From Siphonodentalium dalli (lineage: Eukaryota > Mollusca > Scaphopoda > Gadilida > Siphonodentaliidae): 64,000 nt of DNA. Positions 56,374-64,000 of this stretch are shown piece after piece. The position numbers were made by a program, and so were the translations under genes. The stretch is from contig CP136065.1 in NCBI GenBank assembly GCA_032622095.1, positions 245,951,474 through 246,015,473 on the forward strand, given 5' to 3'. The notes beneath the pieces were generated by a model. The model searched no databases. It was not told the origin of the DNA and saw nothing but the letters and a program-made list of their open reading frames with translations. How positions within the stretch are numbered: the first letter of the stretch is position 1; every line of letters starts with the position of its first letter.

Positions 56374-56882
56374 CACATATTTAGGAGATAAACATACCCT
56401 GTTGAGTTGTACATTCTGGGATTCGAGCATGAAAACAGTTTGTGAACGAGCCGGCTTGCCGGCGAGTTCACAAACTGTTTCAATGCTCGAATCCCAGAAT
56501 GTACAACGAAACAGGATACCCTGCTGGACAAAACAAGTGTCCACTTAACAGCGGTGCGGTTAGCGTTGCCACCGCGGCCGAAATACAACTACACCTCGGC
56601 TCCACCAGCTAACTACAGTTGGGCCACGGTGTACTTGCCATTTGACATGGTGTAGTTGCTGCGGTGTACTTTCATTAAACTGAAAAAAGACGATACAAAC
56701 CAGAAATCTAACCTTGGTGTACATGTCATTCGGCCGCGAGGGTAGTTGTCGTTCGGCCGCAGTGTACGGCCGCGGTGCTCAACTGCAGTTACAAACTCTG
56801 ACACCGCGGCCGAACTGCAAATACACCACGGTGTCAATGGACACTTGTTTTGTCCAGCGGGGTACGTTTATCTTCTAAATAT
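56374..56882. repeat. GC-rich set of nested hairpins
   Basis: GGAGATAAACATACCCTG / CAGCGGGGTACGTTTATCTTC encloses a 125-bp palindrome around GCCGGCTTGCCGGC (56395-56520) and a second inverted repeat GGACAAAACAAGTGTCCA / TGGACACTTGTTTTGTCC (56523-56859) with several CACCGCGGCCG boxes. Base composition is much richer in GC than the surroundings. Open frames here mirror one another and are not taken as genes. Confidence 0.8.
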
Positions 56883-57039
56883 GTAATTCAATCTAGCAAG
56901 GAATTTGCAAAAAAAACTGTATAAAAAGTATCATTTAGTCATTTTCATGACACGAATCGAGACTTTCATTTCGCCAATGGGTTTGTTCATTGCATTACTC
57001 GGAACACTGCTCCGTAACCATTTCCTGTGGGGCGGGTTG

Positions 57040-57236
57040 GCTCGTTTCGCTACTCCGTTCTGCGCCGATGAAATTGTACCGTGCCACATTCAGATTTGAT
57101 GCACGCTGAAGCGGCCGATGAACGGTATCTATAGACAACAACGTGCGGGTGTGCTTGTTTCGCTACTCATTCTGCACCGATGAAATTTGACCGTGCTACA
57201 TTCAGATTTAATGCACGCTGAAGCGGCCGATTTCGG
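57040..57236 (+). repeat. Two-unit direct repeat of about 80 bp, 115-bp period
   Basis: GCTYGTTTCGCTACTC, TCTGCRCCGATGAAAT and GATGCACGCTGAAGCGGCCG occur twice with point differences. Confidence 0.82.
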
Positions 57237-57500
57237 TGAATCGAAAACGAAAGTTAGCCGCTCTCAGCCAATCAGAATGCTTGTTTTAAGTGACAAATAC
57301 TCAATTGAATTACAATCATATATATATCTATGGTGATCTTCCACATATCGGGAGATATACACCAAATTAAAGGTGTGAGTATGGTCTAAAGAACTGGGTA
57401 TGTGGCATTATCTTGTGCACAGGGGATTTTGATGAATTTTGATCGCAAGTGAGTCTATGCTCAATATAGATCCAATAGATATAAACCTTGTATTAAGGTA

Positions 57501-57713
57501 CAGTAATGCTTTAAATAATCGACTCCTTAACCACCGCAGAATTATGGGTAACTTTTCTGGATTTAGTCGGAAATATGGCTTGTTGCCATTCATCGGAAAG
57601 CTCTCCCTGAGAGCTCTCCGATGAATGGCAACAAGCCATATTTCGGACTAAATCCTGAAAAGTTACCCATAATTCTCCTGTGGTTAAGGAGTCGATTACT
57701 TTGAGCATTACTG
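57501..57713. mobile_element. Palindromic mariner/Tc1-like MITE, copy 6
   Basis: 213 bp, CAGTAATGC to GCATTACTG with TA at each side, inserted in the right arm of 55955-57760 between AATACAAGG-type and CACCACTG-type stretches continuous in the left arm. Confidence 0.9.
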
Positions 57714-58299
57714 TATATACTCATGGTGGTGGTGTCGCACCAGGGGACCTGTGGTGTGAATCAATGCTAAACAGAAAACAAACTATGTTTATCCTGATTC
57801 CCTGGTGGACAGAACTTTCTAGACGCAATCATGTAAAGCTAATTACCAGGAAGTAGAAACAAGCAACACACTTTGTCTCGCCTGTTTCTCTTGGGTGGAC
57901 AGAACTGTATAAGTGGTGTCTGTGTACATGTGTGAAGCTAATCACCAGGTAATAATGATCTAAATGAGTTGACACATGAAAACAGTATGATTACTCACCA
58001 GCGATTATCACCAGATCATTAATACTGATTAGTATAGCACACGTTGGCAGCCAACATAAGATAAATATATCCGAGTGTAGTTATGGTTTTCAGACAGCGT
58101 GAATTATTGGCTGTTTTTTGTCCAAACATAAGTTAAGTATCGAACATTGAGGTAACTTACTCTTCTGTTTTTTTATCATTTGCGAGGTTTACATGGCTCC
58201 GGCTTAGTTACTCTAAATGAAGCTTACTACAGGTGTATAAAGAGTTACTGGGTGTCTAGATAAACTTGCATGAGACAAGGCCTTATATACCCATCTTCC

Positions 58300-58740
58300 C
58301 AAGCCTGCAAATAGTGTGTCTGTCATTTGCAGAATGAGGTCCCCAGAGGGTGAATTTAGTGATGCTATCCCGCACAGCAGGCTAGCATCACCAAATTCAC
58401 CCTCTGTAGACCTCATTCTGCTTAGGCCTCATCTTCTGGAAAGTATCTACAGTATCAAATTAACATTGTTTTTAGTTTTCCCTTCTGGAAAGTTTCTATA
58501 TCCCCTAATTTGCAGCAGATAAAATGCATAATCGAGGTGCCCAATGGGTGAACATCACCAACTTCAACTGGGGAACTTCAATCTGATCCTAGGTCTGCCA
58601 TAGCAGTTGAGGGCCTTAGCAGAATGAGGTCCCTAGAGGGTAAATTTAGTGATGCTAGCCCGCTATGCAGGATAGCGTCACTAAATTGACCCTCTGGGGA
58701 CCTCATTCTGCAAATGACAGACACGCTATTTGCAGGCTCC
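58300..58740. mobile_element. hAT-like CAAGCCTG MITE, copy 8, with TSD and empty-site paralogue
   Basis: 441 bp, CAAGCCTGCAAATAG start and CTATTTGCAGGCT near the end, flanked by CATCTTCC on both sides (58292-58299, 58741-58748). The related stretch at 59733-59840 has CATCTTCC once (59796-59803) and no element. Confidence 0.93.
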
Positions 58741-58789
58741 CATCTTCCATGTCCTGTATGCATGGACCAGCCTTGGGAGACATTTTCTC

Positions 58790-59085
58790 CCTAAATTGTA
58801 CCATTTCTCCCTAGTTTTGTCCCAGGGAGAAGTGATTTTTCTCTCATACACCAGCATGCATATGTCACAGTAGCATATTTAAAGTATATTTACTGATTAT
58901 AATGGAGTTCTTACTCACTATACTGACTTTATAATTGGGCTGAATTGTGTTGCATAATACTTATTGGATCATAGAAGGGTGATCTTGTGGTGTAAATTGA
59001 ACTTCAGACATCATTATTTCTTCCAGATAACAGTCCACTTCACCATAATAACCAATTTTAAACTTCTGGGCTGGTCCTAGATAAT
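58790..59085 (+). repeat. Dispersed TTTTGTCCCAGGGAGAAGTG repeat, uninterrupted copy
   Basis: Runs through TTACTGATTATAATGGAGTT, TATTGGATCATAGAAGGGTG and GGGCTGGTCCTAG. It shows the order of 50530-51550 before insertion and array growth. Confidence 0.75.
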
Positions 59086-59159
59086 GCCATGAATCTCTAC
59101 TCTGGCTAACGCCTGTAGAGATCATATTCCACCAGAACAAAACCTTGGAACTATTTGTA

Positions 59160-59496
59160 GTTTTGACAGAGACTTATAAATTTGAAATCATAATGTGGGG
59201 AATAAATTTAACAATACCCTGTGCCAATGCATTATCTTATATATGCGAGTCGACCATAGGTCGCCTCGCATATATAAGAGAATGCATTGGCCTAACAATT
59301 TTTTACCATTTTAATAATTTTTTCTTGTATTCTTTAACAATTTTATAATTTCACCCATACAGAGCCCCAGACAAACATGAGCAGACGACACTCTTCTATA
59401 TGCTTCTATATATGTGTGGGGCTCCCTGCAGGATAATGAATAATAAGTTTTGACAGAGACTTATAAATTTGAAATCATAATGTGGGGAATAAATTT
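59160..59496 (+). mobile_element. Half-element with the 67-nt palindrome between 50-bp direct repeats (D1)
   Basis: A 50-base sequence starting GTTTTGACAGAGACTTATAA occurs at 59160-59209 and 59447-59496. Between them lie CCCTGTG, the palindrome (59222-59288), an AT-rich stretch and GAGCCCCAGACAAACATGAG to TGTGTGGGGCTCCCTGCAGG. The inner part is the inverse of the right half of 60437-60835. Confidence 0.8.
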
Positions 59497-59504
59497 CTTA
59501 GTTG

Positions 59505-59742
59505 TTATCTTTTCTTTGATAATGTAATTCACTGTAGGTGAATGTCCCAACTCAAAATTGCATTCTTTTCTCTGACTTTTGTGAGCCGATATCGCAATAA
59601 ACATCAAATTAATTACCCAGGAAAAATGCCATAACTGTATGCAACGTGAAGCAAACTTGCGTACAAATTCACTTAAATCGTGAAATTTCGAGTTGGGACA
59701 TTCATCAACAGTGAAGTGCATTATCAAGGAAAAGACATTAAC
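59505..59742. mobile_element. Palindromic MITE of about 235 bp
   Basis: TCTTTTCTTTGATAATG, AATTCACTG and GTGAATGTCCCAACTC at the left are mirrored by GAGTTGGGACATTCATCAAC and CATTATCAAGGAAAAGA at the right. Confidence 0.78.
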
Positions 59743-59842
59743 AGTTACTGGGTGTCTAGATAAACTTGCATTAGACAAGGCCTAGCTTATATACCCATCT
59801 TCCATGTCCTGTGTGCATGGACCAGCCTTGGGAGACATTTTC

Positions 59843-60252
59843 GTGGAAGTGGTAGCCCAGTGGTTAGAGTGTCGGACTTGTAATGGTGTTACTTCACCGG
59901 CGTGAGTTCGCGCCCGGCTGGTGGACTCTCGTCTCCACAACAGTGGATTGGCCAGATTAAGCGGTGTGTGTGCTATACACGCTGTTTCAAATCTCGCGCC
60001 AGGTTGTGACCCTTGGGCAAGGTCACTTGTACTGTGCTCGCTTCGTCGTACATAGACGAGAAATAGGGACCTGGTTGTTGGGTAAGTGTAAGCCAAGAGC
60101 AATCTTGTGAAGCGCCATTATGGCAGCATGCGTTTAAGGATTGCTCAACATGGCATTACTCAACAGCTGGGGTAATAATGTGAAGCGCTTAGGGCCCTCG
60201 CGGGGATATGCGCTATATAAGCTCCATCATTATCATTATTTATTATTATTAA
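59843..60252 (+). mobile_element. tRNA-derived SINE 2 with (ATT)n tail
   Basis: tRNA-like head with A box GTAGCCCAGTGGTTAG near 59852 and B box GAGTTCGCGCCC near 59904. A central TGACCCTTGGGCAAGGTCAC box follows, typical of long-lived metazoan SINE superfamilies. The 3' end has GAAGCGCTTAGGGCC and GCGCTATATAAGCTC, the style shared with V-type SINEs and L2-type LINE tails, then ATT repeats. It cut the GGAGACATTTT stretch that is continuous at 58781. Superfamily name is from memory. Confidence 0.86.
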
Positions 60253-60436
60253 CTAAGAAATATATGCCCCGTGTTTGTTTTCAACTTTACAATGTTCCCT
60301 GTCAAAACTTCAAAAAGTTCCAAAGTTTTGTACTGGTGGAATATGATCTCTACGGGCGTTAGCCATAGTAGAGATTCATGGCATGATCTATATTAATAGT
60401 GGAGGCTCTCAGTAATACTGTCCAGTCATAAGTCGG

Positions 60437-60835
60437 GATTTTTTTACCCTGTGCCAATGCATTCTCTTATATATGCGAGTCGACCATAGGTCGCCTCGCA
60501 TATATAAGAGAATGCATTGGCCTAACAATTTTTTATCATTTTTTTTAAATAAATGTTTCTTACAATTTTTAGGACATAAAATAAAAAACATCCATTACCC
60601 TGCAGGGAGCCCCACACATATATAGAAGCATATAGAAGAGTGTCGTCTGCTCATGTTTGTCTGGGGCTCTGTATAGGTGAAATTATAAGTGAAATTGTTA
60701 AAGAATACAAGAAAAAATTATTAAAATTGTAAAAAATTGTTAGGCCAATGCATTCTCTTATATATGCGAGGCGACCTATGGTCGACTCGCATATATAAGA
60801 GAATGCATTGGCACAGGGTAAAAATATCCCGACAT
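60437..60835. mobile_element. MITE with two 67-nt palindromes but non-TTAA ends (D2)
   Basis: Ends GTCGGGATTTTTTTACCCTG and CAGGGTAAAAATATCCCGAC. Just inside lie the same palindromes as in families A and B (60454-60520 and 60748-60814). The spacer includes CTGCAGGGAGCCCCACACAT, shared with D1. No TTAA edge, so its mode of movement is unclear. Confidence 0.82.
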
Positions 60836-61258
60836 GATCTAGGCTGGTCCCTTCCTGTATGATATGGCTTGGTTTCTGTAAATTATGAAGCTCACTACAG
60901 ATGTATAAAGAGCTCGGTGGCTTTATAGTTATCTGATGGTAAGATTTACTGGGATGCTTAAAAGTAAGCCGATCGTAAGATCGAAGATTTCATTAAGGCC
61001 TAGATGCATGTGTTTTTAAAGCTTAGTTAATGTAAATGAAGCTCACTACAGAAGATGTAATGTACAAAGAGTTATTGGCAACAAAAACTTCCATGAGACA
61101 AGTCAAAATACAGTCTCGTTGAAACCAGACAAAAATTTCATTACAATCAACAGTGGGTATAGAGACTCCGTACTTAAAATTGATTTCAGAAATGAACAGC
61201 GAACCCCCAGCTCGATCATGACAGCTTGTTAATATTCATGTTTCCAAATAAAGCACTG
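60836..61258. other. No recognised gene
   Basis: Loose repeats of GTAAATGAAGCTCACTACAG type near 60888 and 61029 also resemble 58213. No exon found. Confidence 0.5.
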
Positions 61259-61658
61259 TTAACCCTTTACCCAACAAACCGGCCAAAACCGGCCAAATAA
61301 AGCTTCAACAGCCTATAATATCTTCGGTCTGTCTCAATAGAACCATACAAATATGGATATCATTGGAACCGGCTCCTTGATCACATTGTGATAGTTATAG
61401 TTATGCCCTGTGCCAATGCATTCTCTTATATATGCGAGTCGACCATAGGTCGCCTTGCATATATAAGAGAATGCATTGGCCTAAAAAAAATCTTTTTTTA
61501 ACACTTTTTACCATTTTTTCTTACATTCTTTTACAATTTTATAATTTTTAATGTGTTAAGCCAATGCATTCTCTTATATATGCGAGGCGACCTATGGTCG
61601 ACTCGCATATATAAGAGAATGCATTGGCACAGGGCCCTTCTGTTGGGTAAAGGGTTAA
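61259..61658 (+). mobile_element. piggyBac-like MITE, family A, copy A10
   Basis: 400 bp with TTAA edges and both palindromes nearly intact. Confidence 0.93.
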
Positions 61659-62884
61659 CTCAGTGAGTGTTTTGATTGAAGCGCAAAAATTCCCACATGT
61701 GTTGGTAACAATGACAATTCGCTTAAACCTCTACCAAGCCGGGAGCAATCTGCGCTACACGATTTAGCCTTCACAGTATTTATCACATACTCAAAATTAA
61801 GGCTATTACGAGGTGGTAGCGACAAAATGTATATAATAATAAACAAGAAATAAATGGTGATAGAAATCATATAAACAAGCTATCTGTTCTTCGTAATGTT
61901 GAATTATCTCCTTAGAGATGCGTGTGCAATTTACTAGTACTACGATTTAGAATATAACTGCGTAGTAAAATCTTTATTTGGAGTGTGACGGAACTAATTT
62001 GTTTATGGTAACCTGGAATTCCCTATGAAACATCAGGGGAATCACCCCAAAGTAAATTCTTGACCCTCTCTGTTCAAAGGTCAATAGCAGGGTTTACTGG
62101 CGGAGTTATAATAGTACACACAGATCCTATGACCCAGCTGTCAGTTATACTTAAGTGGAATGTGTCCATGCCATGTGTGATTTTGAAATGATTTTTGAGT
62201 ATATGAGGACGTCACCCCCTACCTCCCATGAATTCTGAATGCCAGTTAACAGAGAGGGGTTAATTCTGCATATCCAGTTCAGAAAATATAGAATACAAGT
62301 CATGTTTATTTCAAAGAATATGATAATGTTCACACATTTGCTGAAGTATGTCCATAACTTTAACTCATCAAGATGTGAGAAATAAACAATTTGATGCTAT
62401 AAAACCTGAAAACCGGTTAAAACGGACATATGAATCCCGACTACCAGATAACAGAGGGGTATGAATCCTGAGTACCACTTCAAATTCACCTGAATCCCAT
62501 ACATCAGAAAGGGGGGGGGGGGGTGACACCCTTGTATATGGTTTATTAATTGTAGAGGAGTATAGAGAGGGCCAATTCAACCCGAGTGGCAGCACAAGTG
62601 ACCATGATGGAGTTGATATTTAACTACTAGGCCATGTTTTTTTAATTATGTGGTTTACGGATTTTTTGGACAGTTTTTTAGTAGGGTCGGTCGGAATAAC
62701 AAAATAAATAAAATTGTGATTTTTTTTTATGCATGTTAACTTTTCACAGCCGAAATGCAAACTACGGTTTTGCTCCTCTGTATAAAATTGGGACAAACAT
62801 ATTAAATGCAGAAATTATATTAAAGTGATGAAAATAGACACAATATAAACTTGAATATGAAATGTTTTAATCAGAACAAGTCTA
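61659..62884. other. No recognised gene; G13 tract at 62511-62523
   Basis: Minor repeats of TGAATCCYGASTACCA type at 62431-62505. The poly-G run is the only strong simple sequence. Confidence 0.5.
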
Positions 62885-62904
62885 TCATTATAGGCGAATT
62901 TATC

Positions 62905-63065
62905 GAAATCCGATTACCGTAAGCGATTTCGATTACACCTAAAATTGCATTTATCGAATCCGATTACCCATATCATGATAGCGTAAAGGTCGGAGGTCAA
63001 CGTATTTATCGAAACGGTCATGTGGGGTATAATCGAAATCGCTTACCGTAATCGGAGTAATCGTG
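62905..63065. repeat. Inverted repeat with ATCCGATTACCGTAAGCG arms
   Basis: Left arm ATCCGATTACCGTAAGCGAT plus TTCGATTA, right arm the mirrored TAATCGAAATCGCTTACCGT plus AATCGGA, about 95 bases apart. Resembles MITE ends; the outer limits were not fixed. Confidence 0.7.
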
Positions 63066-63977
63066 TCGGGAGCATAATAGCTTTGATTTCGCTTGCATTC
63101 AACTGCTTGATTCCAAAATGGCGGTAAATATGGGTTGAAGTGAGCGCACACTCTGAATAAAATCGCTCAGTATCGCCATTTACTGTTCTTCAAGTGGCAA
63201 CTCTTCTAAGAGCGACATAAAAAACCTTACACTTTTCAAATCTGACATATTTAAATAGTTTCGTCATAGACTATAGTGCTTGATTAATGTTTCTCTACAA
63301 GGTTGAGGACCTTTTATAAACAAGAGAAGAGGAATTTCACTCTTCTTCACATCGATTTCACAAAAAAATTAAATTGTGCCAAGTCTCCGACTTCATTTAT
63401 CAAATAGACTCTGTTAAACATCTGAAAGTGTATCTACTATACTGAAATGGAAAGGGTGAATATTCAATCATAGTTCGCAACGTGCAGTTCTGTGCCGGAG
63501 TCGGTAACCTGTTTTATAACGGCCTCGGAAAAGGCGTGTTTAGTTCAAATCGAAAGTAGAATGGTATTTCCACGGTATACATATTTCCGCTGCATTTGCA
63601 TTTCCGCTTTGCATTTCACGAGGCCATTTCGCGAAGTGAAACATCGATTTGAACATGAAAAAATTATCGCTGAATATTGAGAATTCGGAGTTCGTCGGGC
63701 ATAAATAAAAATAAAAAATCAGAATGCATTTTGTTTTATTCATCGGGCGGTCCAGCAGGTTGGTCGGCGGATCAGTAAACCACATTATTAAAAAAACATG
63801 GCCCTACCATCGTCACTCAATAACTCAAGGAACTGGCAGTACACAGAGGTGGGCACCCTTCTATATCATTTGAAAGCAATCAAGTTATATGTAAATGCTA
63901 ATTATTATCAATGGAAATGTCATGCAATCAGAACCTCAATAGAATTTACAATTGTAATTCTAAATCCATACCACAGG
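63066..63977. other. No recognised gene
   Basis: AAAATGGCGGTAAATATGG at 63116 looks like a start-codon or promoter-type motif but the frame closes at once. Nothing further supported. Confidence 0.45.
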
Positions 63978-63979
63978 TA

Positions 63980-64000
63980 CAGTAATGCCCTAATTAATCG
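63980..64000. mobile_element. Palindromic mariner/Tc1-like MITE, copy 7, cut by the window edge
   Basis: TA then CAGTAATGCCCTAATTAATC, the family's left tip. Confidence 0.8.

Larger units (their letters stand above)
55955..57760. mobile_element. Large nested inverted-repeat element, about 1.8 kb
   Basis: Outer arms: CACAGGTCCCCTGATGCGAC, CCTTAATACAAGGTTTATAT and CCCAGTTCTTTAGACCATA at 55960-56130 are mirrored at 57360-57755. Next, TGTGCACACTTTTGAAA and CCCTTGAACAGATTCCCA (56170-56205) are mirrored at 56333-56378. Then come the hairpins at 56374-56882. The right arm is broken by the MITE at 57501-57713. Confidence 0.78.
59089..60385. repeat. Inverted flanks around D1 and SINE 2
   Basis: ATGAATCTCTACTCTGGCTA and GTAGAGATCATATTCCACCA (59089-59136) are mirrored at 60333-60382. 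An older element or inverted duplication that later insertions have filled. Confidence 0.7.

Noticed and set aside
56329-56837. Overlapping ORFs on both strands
   Set aside because: They mirror each other because the DNA is palindromic.
12748-60591. Many short ORFs with the peptide CILLYMR and RIYKRMHW on both strands
   Set aside because: They are translations of the 67-nt palindrome. The same peptide appears in every MITE copy and in both directions.
63185-63220. Possible ARL6IP1 first exon (minus strand ATG at about 63219)
   Set aside because: A short frame MSLLEELPLEEQ precedes a weak donor, but the phase does not fit exon A and there is no homology.

Overview
The window reads as nuclear DNA from an invertebrate animal, most likely a mollusc. 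Reasons: it is AT-rich, the one clear gene is cut into short exons by kilobase introns, there are AATAAA signals, two tRNA-derived SINEs and a 5'-truncated LINE, and the rest is nested non-autonomous DNA transposons and minisatellites. The mollusc guess rests on recall of similar dispersed repeats (units ending near GAGCTAAAAA, GGAC microsatellites) and is not proven. There is no bacterial operon, CRISPR array or rRNA. Most uninterrupted reading frames are by-products of palindromes and tandem repeats. Boundaries of transposons were read by eye from terminal inverted repeats (TIRs) and target-site duplications (TSDs).  The one firmly identified gene is ARL6IP1 (ADP-ribosylation factor-like 6 interacting protein 1, an ER membrane-shaping protein) on the minus strand. 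Five coding exons lie at 37702-37838, 36792-36908, 30595-30712, 27354-27438 and 24315-24439. Their splice phases agree throughout and they give 193 residues, nearly the whole protein; only a short first exon (about 10 residues expected) was not found. Its introns hold MITEs, a LINE, SINE and minisatellite, and the first AATAAA after its stop lies inside a MITE.  Layout: 1-1775 is a 27-bp satellite. 1776-11500 has fold-back elements, small tandem arrays, a TTAA-flanked element split by another repeat, and a hAT element inside a hAT-like MITE. 12570-19321 is a cluster of TTAA-flanked piggyBac-like MITEs. 19322-23997 is mostly unassigned, with paralogous blocks and a 50-bp array. 23998-38074 is the ARL6IP1 locus. 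38214-51940 holds more of the same MITE families, old local duplications and a 1-kb tandem duplication bounded by TTAA. 52438-55590 is a 1353-bp unit repeated without visible differences. 55955-60835 is nested inverted repeats, a SINE and a MITE insertion with its empty-site paralogue. 61259-64000 has one more MITE and mostly featureless DNA.  The most striking signal is a 67-nt near-perfect palindrome carried by at least four kinds of element with different ends. Between two of its subtypes the stem shows paired (compensatory) changes, while one mismatch stays fixed. About forty full or partial copies occur here, so a hairpin cassette shared among MITE families is the best candidate for something not yet described.
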